DNA of 47,079 nucleotides, taken from contig JALOTY010000021.1 in NCBI GenBank assembly GCA_025457665.1, forward strand, positions 1 to 47,079. The letters run 5' to 3'. Origin of the DNA: Akkermansiaceae bacterium. GTDB taxonomy: Bacteria; Verrucomicrobiota; Verrucomicrobiia; Verrucomicrobiales; Akkermansiaceae. The position numbers and the translations under genes are program-made. Below the pieces are notes generated by a model. That model searched no databases. It was not told the origin of the DNA and was given only the letters and a program-made list of their open reading frames with translations. Shown here in pieces: positions 1 to 7,926 of the stretch (position 1 is the stretch's first letter; each line of letters begins with the position of its first letter).

Positions 1-2280
1 TCCCCCGTGTTCCTCCAATTGGCCGGCAAAGCCTACAATGCCGACATGGAGAAAATCGCCTTCGCCCTCTATCAACTCATCCCTGCCACCCAGGTCATGC
101 TTGAGGACGTCAACGCCCGCCTCACCCGCCTCGGCGGACGCGGCGGCATTGTCGATGGCACCCGCACCTTCCGCCGCACCGCGCTCGAAGAAGCTTCGGC
201 GAAATTGAAAAAGAGCCTGGAAAGCGGCGACCCCAACGAAGTCATCCAGCTCAGCGCCACCGCCTTCCTGCACGAAAATCATGGCAACGTCCGCGGTGCC
301 TTCGCTTCTTACGAGCAGATCGAGCTGTTCTACCCCAAGAGCAAGAAGCGCGAGAAGCATCTCTACAACCTGGTCCGCACTGCCTCCATCATTGGTGAGG
401 TCATGAAGACCGAGAAATACGGCACGGAGTTCCTCAAGGTTTTCCCGGAGTCCGAACACGTCCCCGCCGTCCGCCGCTTGATGCTCACCTCGCTTTTCTA
501 CGGCGGGGAGTATGAACAGTGCATCCAGATCGCCACGGAAATGCTGCCGAATCTCAAGGAAGGCACCAAGGAGCATGACATCTGTCTCCACGTGCTCGGC
601 GGCAGCTACTACTACACCGGTCAATACAAGGAATCCCAGCCGCTGCTCGACCAACACGTCGAACTTTATCCGAAGAGCCAGTTCGAAAAAGCCGCCCTTT
701 ACTTCCAAGCTTCGAACCTCACCCGCCTGCAATTCTGGGCAAAGGCCGCGAAGCTGCTCGATGCCTTCCTCGAGAAATACCCCACGGCCAACGAGAACAT
801 CTATCTCTCCTACGCCCTCTTCGATCGCGCCAATTGCCACTACGCGCTCGATGAACAGGAGGAATCCCTCACCAAACTCAATCGCATCGAGACGGAATTC
901 CCCGATGCCGATGTCATCGAAATGGCCTTCAACCTCAAGGGCAACGTTCTCCAAGCCGAGAACAAGCTCACCGAAGCCGAGGAATACTACAAGAAAGCCC
1001 TCGCCGTCGCCGAGCGCCGCGAAAACGAAATCGTTGCCGGAGAAGCGCTCAACTACCTCGTCTCCCTCCTCGGCGCCAAGCCCGCCAAGAAGGGTGATCC
1101 GAACCGCTTCAAGGACGCCGTCCCGTACGCCGACAAGTTCTGGAAGGAATATCCCGATTCTCCCTACAAGGCCCAGGTCGCTGTCGCCCAGGTTTACGCT
1201 CTCCAAGATGCCGGTCGCGGCGAGGAAGCCCTCAACCGCCTGCGCGATGTCATCGCGGAAATGGCCGCCACCCCCGGTGCCGTCGGTCTTGAAGAAGCCA
1301 TCGGCTCCTTCACCGAGATCTATCTGGAGAACCACAGCCCGGATGAGCTCAAGGAACTCTACTACAACTTCCCCGGCATCAAGGCCTCCAACATGGCCGC
1401 CCGCGCCCTCCTCCGCATCGCCCTCATCGGCGTGTTCGAGGAGCAGCTCGTCAAAGCCAAGGACCCTCAAGTCAAGATCAAGGCCGAGGCCGGCATCAAG
1501 GTCCTCTTCACCGACTTGAAAAACGAGTTCAACGTCAAGGACCTCTCGAACTTCATCCTCGTCCGCGTCGGCGACTTCATCCGCAACACCAACAGCCCGC
1601 GCGAGGCCCTCACTTACTACGATGAAGCCCTCTCCCGCGATACCAAGGACTACCGTTTCCCTGCCCTCTTCGGCCGCGCCGCCGTGCTCGCCACGGGTTC
1701 GGATGCGGAGAAAGCCAAGGCCATCGAGGACTTCGAGCGCATCCTCGCCGATGCCGAGGAACGCGGTGACAAGGACCGCGCCCTCTTCCAGCTCATCGCC
1801 ACGCAGATGGAGCTGAAGCAGTTCGAAAAAGCCAAGGACAACGCCCGCAAATACCTCGATCCCAAGGATGGCTTCGGTGGCAACAAGCCCATGGCCGCCA
1901 TGATGCTCGCCCAAGCTTACGAAGGCATCGGCATGACCGAGGACGCCATGGCCACCTACATCAATGTCGCCAACACCTACGGCGGCATGATCCGGATTTC
2001 CGCTCCCGCCACGAAACGGACCATGGAACTCTTCTGGGATCGCAACACCACCAGCAAGGAAGGCCTCGCCGACCGCCAGGGTGCCTACAACCTCGGCCGT
2101 GCTTACATCGACAAGACCCGCCGCATCATCGAATCCGCCGATCCCTCCCGCACGGATGGACCCACGCAGGAGGAAGTCGCCCAATGGAAAGAGGTCGAAG
2201 CCCTCGTCCAACAATACGTGGACAGCCCGGAAGTGAAATCCAAAGAGGAACTCGAAGAGGAACTCCGCAACAAGCGCTGA
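1..2280 (+). CDS. Large tetratricopeptide-repeat protein, 5' partial
   Basis: The frame is open to the left edge, so the true start lies upstream; about 757 residues are visible from a GTG at 7. The protein is almost wholly helical, with repeated TPR-like helix pairs carrying A/G-x-x-Y-x-x-A signatures (for example YYTGQYKESQPLL and YYKKALAVAE), and a charged C-terminus rich in Glu and Lys. Such arrays are protein-docking scaffolds. The next gene starts 34 bp downstream in the same direction and also encodes an exported TPR protein, so the two probably form an operon. In related bacteria long TPR proteins of this kind often follow ExbB/TolQ-type genes, but that neighbour would be outside the window. 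No specific function can be assigned. Confidence 0.85.
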   Translation, partial: SPVFLQLAGKAYNADMEKIAFALYQLIPATQVMLEDVNARLTRLGGRGGIVDGTRTFRRTALEEASAKLKKSLESGDPNEVIQLSATAFLHENHGNVRGAFASYEQIELFYPKSKKREKHLYNLVRTASIIGEVMKTEKYGTEFLKVFPESEHVPAVRRLMLTSLFYGGEYEQCIQIATEMLPNLKEGTKEHDICLHVLGGSYYYTGQYKESQPLLDQHVELYPKSQFEKAALYFQASNLTRLQFWAKAAKLLDAFLEKYPTANENIYLSYALFDRANCHYALDEQEESLTKLNRIETEFPDADVIEMAFNLKGNVLQAENKLTEAEEYYKKALAVAERRENEIVAGEALNYLVSLLGAKPAKKGDPNRFKDAVPYADKFWKEYPDSPYKAQVAVAQVYALQDAGRGEEALNRLRDVIAEMAATPGAVGLEEAIGSFTEIYLENHSPDELKELYYNFPGIKASNMAARALLRIALIGVFEEQLVKAKDPQVKIKAEAGIKVLFTDLKNEFNVKDLSNFILVRVGDFIRNTNSPREALTYYDEALSRDTKDYRFPALFGRAAVLATGSDAEKAKAIEDFERILADAEERGDKDRALFQLIATQMELKQFEKAKDNARKYLDPKDGFGGNKPMAAMMLAQAYEGIGMTEDAMATYINVANTYGGMIRISAPATKRTMELFWDRNTTSKEGLADRQGAYNLGRAYIDKTRRIIESADPSRTDGPTQEEVAQWKEVEALVQQYVDSPEVKSKEELEEELRNKR

Positions 2281-2314
2281 ACCGCCCTCGCAGGCCCTTA
2301 CCCGAACCAAGATC

Positions 2315-3256
2315 ATGAAAACTCTCTTTCCTCTCCTCACCCTCTCCCTTCTCGCCCTGCCCGCCGCTCAGGGTCAGGAGCGTTTCCAGCAGGAAGCCTA
2401 CATCATGAATGATGCCGGCGAAGGCGAACAGGTCTGGATCGCCGATTCGAACAAGACCGAGTTCCTCTACTTCGAGACCGAACAAGGTGTCGACTCGAAG
2501 AAAATGCGGATCTCCGAGCCCAAAGCGATTTGGTTGATCGAGCCCGCCGCCTACACCGAGGCCATGGAACTCTATCAGGGCCGCAAGTATGAGGAGGCCC
2601 TGAAGAAATTCGAGGAGGTTCGCGAAGCCTACAAGAAGCTCCTCGAACTGCCCGACAACCATTCGTCCCTTGCCGCCTTCCACGCCATGGAATGCCTGCG
2701 CCAGCTCGGACGTCTGGACGATCTCGCCAAAGCCCAGGAAACCTTTCTCCCCGACGATCGCAACAGCCTCACCCGGCCCTACCACCAGAGCCAGCTCGAG
2801 TTCTACACCATGTGGGAAGCTGTCCGTTCCAAGGATTGGTCGCGCCTCGAAATCGTCGCCAAGGATTACCTCGCGAAGAAAATCCCCGGATACCAGCGCG
2901 CCCAGGCCGGCTACTGCCTCGGTCTCGCTCTTGAAGGGCAACAGCGTGCGATTGAGGCGATCAATGCCTACAACATCGCCATGACTGCCGACACCGGTGC
3001 TTCCGAGGTCATCACGTCCGATGCCGCCCTGAATGCCCTCCGGCTCTATCTTGCCGATGCCGACGTGAAGCTTGCCATCAAGCTCCACGGAACCCCGGAC
3101 GAAGAGCCGAACTCCATCGGTGCCCTCCGCCTGAAGGAAGCGGCTTCGCTTGCCTCCCTCTTCGAACTCACCCTTGGCGGTGGCAAGCCCTTGCCCTCCG
3201 AGTTCAAGGACCTCCTCAAGTATCTGCCTGAGGAAACCAAGGCCAAGGAAGAGTAA
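2315..3256 (+). CDS. Exported TPR-type hypothetical protein
   Basis: 313 residues. The start at 2315 gives a clear Sec signal peptide: MKT, then a Leu-rich core, ending near ALPAAQGQ at about residue 21. The mature part holds TPR-like helices (EAMELYQGRKYEEALKKFEEV at about 90-110, and YCLGLALEGQQRAIEAINAY further on). It should therefore be periplasmic or outer-membrane associated. It lies 34 bp after the long TPR gene and probably shares its transcript; the two may act together in an envelope complex. A strong hairpin lies just after the stop, where transcription meets the converging regulator gene. The family is not recognised beyond the TPR fold. Confidence 0.85.
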   Translation: MKTLFPLLTLSLLALPAAQGQERFQQEAYIMNDAGEGEQVWIADSNKTEFLYFETEQGVDSKKMRISEPKAIWLIEPAAYTEAMELYQGRKYEEALKKFEEVREAYKKLLELPDNHSSLAAFHAMECLRQLGRLDDLAKAQETFLPDDRNSLTRPYHQSQLEFYTMWEAVRSKDWSRLEIVAKDYLAKKIPGYQRAQAGYCLGLALEGQQRAIEAINAYNIAMTADTGASEVITSDAALNALRLYLADADVKLAIKLHGTPDEEPNSIGALRLKEAASLASLFELTLGGGKPLPSEFKDLLKYLPEETKAKEE

Positions 3257-3288
3257 GCCGCTCCTCCTGGCTTCAGATTGGTTCCTGA

Positions 3289-3317
3289 GACGACCGCGGC
3301 ATCAATCCGCGGTCGTC
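3289..3317. terminator. Hairpin between convergent genes
   Basis: A perfect 11-bp inverted repeat, GACGACCGCGG / CCGCGGTCGTC, with a 7-base loop. It lies between the end of the TPR gene and the stop codon of the minus-strand regulator. There is no clear T-tract on either side, so it is a strong stem in the right place rather than a textbook intrinsic terminator. Confidence 0.55.
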
Positions 3318-4407
3318 AGCGTTTGGCGACGGACTCACCCTTGACCACTTCCGGCACCAGCCACGGGTTTCCTCCGGGGCTGACGTTGCCTGCGACGATT
3401 TGTTCCAAGCGCCGGACCACCTGTTTCGCCACCATCGCCGCATCGGATCGATAGCCCGTCACCTCCGGCACGAGAAATTCGAGGAAGGGTTCGCGCGCAA
3501 GGGATACCAGGCTGAGATCCTCGGGCACCCGGTAACCCAGTCGCGCCGCACAGCCCAGCAAGGTCGCCACCTGCCGCGCCCGGGTCGCGATCATCGCCGT
3601 TGGGGGTTCCGCCAGGGCCATGGCGCGCTGGAAAGTTCGCATCAATCCGGGAACCGTCCCGTTTTCGGCCAGTTCCATGACCTCGAATCCCTCCTCTTCC
3701 ACCTCCATCGCCCCCTTCACCGCGGCATCCACCCCACGCAGTCGATCCGGCGGCGTGATCACCGCCACCCTGCGGTGCCCCATCCGCCACAACATCCCTG
3801 CCGCATGCCGGGCCGTCGCCTGCCAGTCCACGTCCAGAAAGGGCAGATCCATCCCTTCATAGGTTGTCCCGCGGACCAGACAGGGCACCCGCCGCGTCGC
3901 AAACCAGCGCTGCACGTGAATGCTCGATCGCAGCAAGATCCACGCCGAACAGGCCTCGCGGCTGACCAGTTCCTCCAGCCTCCCATCCGGCTGCTTGGAT
4001 TCATACCAGCCCGGAGCAAAGACCTCAAAACTCCCCCCACGATCGCCCAAAGCCCGGCGGATGTGATCCACCTCCAGCAACATCGGCTGGCTCAGCCGCT
4101 CCATGCGATGCGTGGAAAGCATGCCGATCCGCAGCTCACGCGGTTTTCCCATCGGCCGCGCCGCCTGTTTCGCGGCCACCTGTCGCCGACAGCCCGCCGC
4201 CGCAGGCAGAATCCAGCCTCCACTCTCCAGTTCGGACAAAGTCAGGCGAATGGTATCGCGCCCCACCTGCAACAACTCCGCCAGGCGCCGTTCGCCCGGT
4301 AGCTTGTCCGTCCACTCACCCGCCTCGATCCGCAGTTGCATCACCCGCACACACTCCGCCACCAAACTCCCGCGCTCCGGCATCCATGTCCCACTCATCG
4401 CCCCCAC
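3316..4407 (-). CDS. GntR-type winged-helix / LacI-type sensor transcriptional regulator
   Basis: 363 residues. Residues about 12-75 form a GntR winged helix: LRIEAGEWTDKLPGERRLAE followed by LLQVGRDTIRLTLSELESGG, the usual recognition region. From about residue 90 the protein is a LacI/periplasmic-binding-protein fold (RELRIGMLSTHRMERLS, GHRRVAVITPPDRLRG, PEDLSLVSLA), so it should sense a small ligand, probably a sugar. This GntR-LacI architecture is known for carbohydrate regulators such as AraR of Bacillus. No sugar operon adjoins it; the divergent gene encodes a small secreted protein. The start could also be the internal Met at residue 4. Target and ligand are unknown. Confidence 0.85.
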   Translation of the reverse strand: MGAMSGTWMPERGSLVAECVRVMQLRIEAGEWTDKLPGERRLAELLQVGRDTIRLTLSELESGGWILPAAAGCRRQVAAKQAARPMGKPRELRIGMLSTHRMERLSQPMLLEVDHIRRALGDRGGSFEVFAPGWYESKQPDGRLEELVSREACSAWILLRSSIHVQRWFATRRVPCLVRGTTYEGMDLPFLDVDWQATARHAAGMLWRMGHRRVAVITPPDRLRGVDAAVKGAMEVEEEGFEVMELAENGTVPGLMRTFQRAMALAEPPTAMIATRARQVATLLGCAARLGYRVPEDLSLVSLAREPFLEFLVPEVTGYRSDAAMVAKQVVRRLEQIVAGNVSPGGNPWLVPEVVKGESVAKR

Positions 4408-4473
4408 CTATCCCTCCCGGCCGAAACTTGGCAACCGGTTTGTGAGCCAAACCAGAAAATGCGACACCCACAC

Positions 4474-4532
4474 AAGTCGGATTTCGCGCAAGGAAAAAGG
4501 GAGTGGAATTCGAAGTCGATTTTACACGACTT
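4474..4532. promoter_or_regulatory. Candidate operator: AAGTCG repeats and dyad in divergent promoter region
   Basis: The 226-bp gap between the regulator and the small secreted protein has an AT-rich stretch. AAGTCG occurs at 4474-4479 and again at 4513-4518; the second copy pairs with CGACTT at 4527-4532, making a 6-8-6 dyad. Its position between a regulator and a divergent gene suggests an operator for that regulator, but this is inference from symmetry and position only. Confidence 0.35.
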
Positions 4533-4633
4533 AATTTTCATGTTTTTTCTTGCGTGACTAACGGTGCGGGTTATCGGTCCCTTGTCAGCGGGGCACGGTG
4601 CTCCGCGAAACCAACATCAACGACCGAAGAAAC

Positions 4634-5236
4634 ATGAAAACACTCCCAGCCCTCCTTATCAGTGCCGCATGCTTCACCGCCGCTGCCGGAATCGCTTCTG
4701 CCGAAACCGTCAGTGCCACCTCCACCAAGAACATCGCCCAGACCTCGCAAAGCGCCCCCCTGACCAAGGCTCAGGTGGAAGCCGCCCAGAAGGCCTGGGG
4801 TGAGGCCCTCATTTCCATCGCCAAGGCCAACCGCGATGACGGTCCGGCCAAGGCCAAGGAGCTTGCCGGCACCATCATCGATGCTGCCTACGGCTACCAG
4901 ATGGGCCCCGTGCTCTTCAAGCCGACCCTCACCGAGGTGCCGCAGACTTTCCGCACCACCCGCGCCGGTGCCCTCGCCTACTTCGTGGGCGATGACTCGA
5001 ACTTCCCGAAGGATAGCGGTTTCGCTCTCAAGGACTGGCACAAGTATGAGATCGAAAACGCCGCCATCCACATCCATGGCGATATGGCGATCACCATGGG
5101 CAAGGTCCGTCTGACCGATGGCGACGGCAAGGTCACCGAAGTGGACAAGACCTGGGGATTCCAAAGGGATGAGGAAGGCGCGCTGCGCATCGTGCTCCAC
5201 CACTCCTCCCTGCCTTACACCGCCCCGGCCAAGTAA
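4634..5236 (+). CDS. Small secreted protein, SnoaL/CaMKII-association-like fold
   Basis: 200 residues from ATG 4634. The frame is open a little further upstream, but this Met directly precedes a good signal peptide (MKTLPALLISAACFTAAAG, cleavage near ASA-E). The C-terminal half (residues about 90-200) has the pattern of SnoaL-like/CaMKII-association domains: YEIENAAIHIHGDMAITMGK, then KTWGFQRDEEGALRIVLHHS, ending SSLPYT. Relatives are sometimes mislabelled phosphoribosyl-AMP cyclohydrolase. Such domains bind small molecules or form homomeric assemblies; no catalytic residue can be asserted. The gene is divergent from the GntR-LacI regulator and may be its target. A clear terminator follows at 5270. 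Confidence 0.8.
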   Translation: MKTLPALLISAACFTAAAGIASAETVSATSTKNIAQTSQSAPLTKAQVEAAQKAWGEALISIAKANRDDGPAKAKELAGTIIDAAYGYQMGPVLFKPTLTEVPQTFRTTRAGALAYFVGDDSNFPKDSGFALKDWHKYEIENAAIHIHGDMAITMGKVRLTDGDGKVTEVDKTWGFQRDEEGALRIVLHHSSLPYTAPAK

Positions 5237-5269
5237 GCCGCGGGACCCGGAGTCATAGCCGGAAACATT

Positions 5270-5308
5270 GGGCGGATCGCACTCGTGGCGGTCCGCCCTT
5301 TCTTTTTT
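5270..5308 (+). terminator. Rho-independent terminator
   Basis: Stem GGGCGGA / TCCGCCC at 5270-5276 and 5292-5298, followed by a T-rich run to about 5308. It ends the small secreted-protein transcript. Confidence 0.7.
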
Positions 5309-5346
5309 CCCCTCCTCGGCCGTTGAACTCTCCGGCCACCTCACCC

Positions 5347-5775
5347 ATGCTGCCACCCATGCCCGGCCCCGCGTTCATCCATCGGCACCGCGTCAGCTTT
5401 CATGAAACGGACATGGCCGGCGTCGTCCATTTCTCGAATTTCTTCCGCTTCGCCGAAATCACCGAACACGCCTTCGCCCGCGAATTGCAGCAGGAAACCG
5501 GAATTCCTCTCCTCGACCATGGCCACGCCTGGCCCCGCGTCCACGCCAGTTGCGATTACCTCGCCCCGGCGCGCTTCGACGATCTGCTGGAAATCCACCT
5601 CCACCTCGATCCCCCCGGCACCTCTTCGCTCCGCTACCGTTTTGAAATCCTTCGCGATGCCACCCTCCTCGCCACAGGGAAAATCGTCGTCGCCCACATC
5701 GATCCCACCCTCACCCCCCCGCGCGCCACCCCGCTGCCTCCGCTTCTCCGCCAGGCCATCGAACGTCGCATCTAA
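5347..5775 (+). CDS. Hotdog-fold acyl-CoA thioesterase (4HBT/YbgC-like)
   Basis: About 142 residues from ATG 5347; a TTG at 5323 and an ATG at 5359 are alternative in-frame starts. The diagnostic segment HETDMAGVVHFSNFFRFAEI carries the conserved Asp and the GVV-H-x-x-F/Y pattern of the 4HBT family, whose members hydrolyse acyl-CoA thioesters in the cytoplasm. The later part follows the hotdog sheet (YLAPARFDDLLEIHLHLD, LRYRFEILRDATLLATGKIV). The substrate cannot be told from sequence. The TAA stop is embedded in one of the CTAACAG heptamers reported below. The next gene begins about 60 bp on in the same direction. Confidence 0.85.
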   Translation: MLPPMPGPAFIHRHRVSFHETDMAGVVHFSNFFRFAEITEHAFARELQQETGIPLLDHGHAWPRVHASCDYLAPARFDDLLEIHLHLDPPGTSSLRYRFEILRDATLLATGKIVVAHIDPTLTPPRATPLPPLLRQAIERRI

Positions 5776-5835
5776 CAGGCCGCGGCTGACACCCTTCCCC
5801 ATCGCTCCCGTGCCGCGAATGATCAGACTTCAGGA

Positions 5836-7488
5836 GTGAAAACCCACCTCCTGCCTCTCTTTTCGCTCGCCCTCTTCGGCTCTGCCGCGGGTTTCGATGT
5901 TGCCATCGAGGTCGATGCCGCCAACCCCACCGGCCCGCTAAAGCCGATCTGGCGCTTCTTCGGTGCGGATGAGCCGAACTACGCCACCGCGCCCAACGGC
6001 CGCAAACTCCTCGGCCACCTCGGCGAGCTGAAACCCCGCGAAGTCTTTTTCCGCACCCACAACCTCATGACCAGTGGCGATGGCTCGTCGTCACTGAAGT
6101 GGGGTTCCACCGGCATGTATGGCGAAGATGGCCGCGGCCGCCCGATCTACGATTGGGAAATCGTCGATGGAATCTTCGATGCCTATCTCAAAAACGGCGT
6201 CCGCCCCTACGTCCAGATCGGTTTCATGCCCGAAGCCCTCTCCATCCGCCCCCATCCCTACCGCCACTCATGGACCCCGCAGGCGAAATACGATGAGATT
6301 TACACCGGCTGGGCCTACCCCCCGAAGGACTATGGGAAATGGCAGGAACTCGTCCACCAGTGGGCACTCCATTGCATCGAAAAATGGGGCGCCGAAGAAG
6401 TGGGCCAATGGTACTGGCAAACCTGGAACGAACCGAACATCGGCTACTGGCGCGGCAGCCGTGAGGAATTCTTCAAACTCCACGACCACGCCATCCACGC
6501 CGTCCGCCGCGCCCATCCCGAGGCCAAAGTCGGCGGTCCCGACGTCGCCGGCGGCCCCGGTGGCGATTTCCTCGATGCCTTCCTCCGCCACTGCCAGCAG
6601 GGGAAAAACGCCGCCACCGGGGAAACCGGCACGCCCCTCGATTTCATCTCCTTCCACGCCAAAGGTGCCCCCGAACACCGCGATGGCCACGTCCGCATGG
6701 GCATCGCCAATCAACTTCGCGATATCGACCGCGCCTTCGCCGTCGTCGCCCGTTTTCCCGACTACAAGGACAAACCCATCGTCATCGGCGAGTCCGATCC
6801 CGAAGGCTGCGCCGCCTGCCAAGGTGCCCATCTCGCCTATCGGAATGGCACCATGTATTCCAGCTACACCGCCGCCAGCTTTCCGCGGAAACTCGACCTT
6901 GCCGCGAAACATGGCGTGAACCTCGAAGGAGCCCTCACCTGGGCCTTCGAATTTGAAAACCAACCTGCCTTCGCCGGCTTCCGCTCCCTTGCCACCTACG
7001 GGATCGATAAACCCGTCCTCAACGTCTTCCGCATGTTCGCGAAAATGTCCGGCCAACGCCTTCCCGCCCGCAGCGATGCCGCCCTGCCGCTCGATGCCAT
7101 CCTCAAGGACGGCGTCCGCCAAAAGGCCGATGTCGGTGCCCTCGCCTCCCGGGATGGCAAGCGCATCGCCATCCTGACCTGGCATTATCATGACGATGAC
7201 CTCCCCGGCGACGCCGCCGAAATCACCCTCAAGCTCCAAGGCGCACCGGAAGGCGAGCCGAAGAAAATCGAGCATTTCCGCATCGATGAAAACCACTCGA
7301 ACTCCTTCACCGCCTGGCTTGCCATGGGTTCCCCGGCGCATCCCAATGCCGAACAACTTCAGGAACTCGAAGCCGCCTCGACCCTGAAAACCATCGCTGC
7401 CCCGGCCATCGAAGCCACCCCCGGCACCCTCACCTTCCGCCACACCCTCCCCCGCCAAGGCGTCTCCTTGCACGTGCTGGAATGGTGA
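5836..7488 (+). CDS. Secreted glycoside hydrolase family 39 (beta-xylosidase-like)
   Basis: 550 residues from a GTG at 5836, which directly begins a signal peptide (MKTHLLPLFSLALFGSAAGF). The middle is a TIM barrel of the GH39 type. WYWQTWNEPNIGYW around residue 199 supplies the acid/base Glu in the Asn-Glu-Pro motif. IVIGESDPEG, with Glu at about 319, supplies the nucleophile on a late strand. GH39 enzymes are retaining beta-xylosidases or iduronidases. Residues about 430-550 form a beta-rich accessory domain. It should act in the periplasm or outside the cell on plant or algal xylans or glycosaminoglycans; which one is not visible. The L-arabinose operon and the sulfatase elsewhere in the window fit a polysaccharide-degrading lifestyle. 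Confidence 0.9.
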   Translation: MKTHLLPLFSLALFGSAAGFDVAIEVDAANPTGPLKPIWRFFGADEPNYATAPNGRKLLGHLGELKPREVFFRTHNLMTSGDGSSSLKWGSTGMYGEDGRGRPIYDWEIVDGIFDAYLKNGVRPYVQIGFMPEALSIRPHPYRHSWTPQAKYDEIYTGWAYPPKDYGKWQELVHQWALHCIEKWGAEEVGQWYWQTWNEPNIGYWRGSREEFFKLHDHAIHAVRRAHPEAKVGGPDVAGGPGGDFLDAFLRHCQQGKNAATGETGTPLDFISFHAKGAPEHRDGHVRMGIANQLRDIDRAFAVVARFPDYKDKPIVIGESDPEGCAACQGAHLAYRNGTMYSSYTAASFPRKLDLAAKHGVNLEGALTWAFEFENQPAFAGFRSLATYGIDKPVLNVFRMFAKMSGQRLPARSDAALPLDAILKDGVRQKADVGALASRDGKRIAILTWHYHDDDLPGDAAEITLKLQGAPEGEPKKIEHFRIDENHSNSFTAWLAMGSPAHPNAEQLQELEAASTLKTIAAPAIEATPGTLTFRHTLPRQGVSLHVLEW

Positions 7489-7926
7489 GGCTACAAAGCG
7501 AAAGCTCGAAAAGCAAAAGCGCGAAAGAAGATCTTGGATGGTGCTTCCCGTTCCCTAACAGCGGCCCTCAGAAGAGTTCACCGCCAAGGCGCAAGGATCG
7601 CAAAGATGGGTTGATGGAACAGCCGCTGGCGGATCGCGAAAAACGTGGCTGGTGCGTCGCGCTCCAGGCTGTTTTGGGTGCATCTTGCTGCCACACCTCC
7701 AAAGCCATCGCACCCCCGCGACGAAGCCCTTCGCTCTCGGGAAAGCGGGAACCTGGCATTCGGATCATCACCCAAACCAGCCCTGATAGGGACGCAGGCA
7801 GGTAGCCACGGGGTTCACCCTTGAAATCGGTGGTTTCCATTCCTGAATTGAGGGTAACTCAATCCATCCGCTCAGTCATCCGCACCCACTCAGAATAGGG
7901 GCCATTCATTCTGGCAAGAGGTCGAA
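7489..7926. repeat. Gene-free spacer with degenerate repeat material
   Basis: About 440 bp with no convincing gene. It contains a CTAACAG copy (7555-7561) and a segment at about 7575-7605 (CACCGCCAAGGCGCAAGG followed by ATCGCAAAG) that resembles the degenerate GCAAAG-type spacer repeats common in this phylum. Reading frames here translate only to repeat-derived peptides. Confidence 0.45.
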
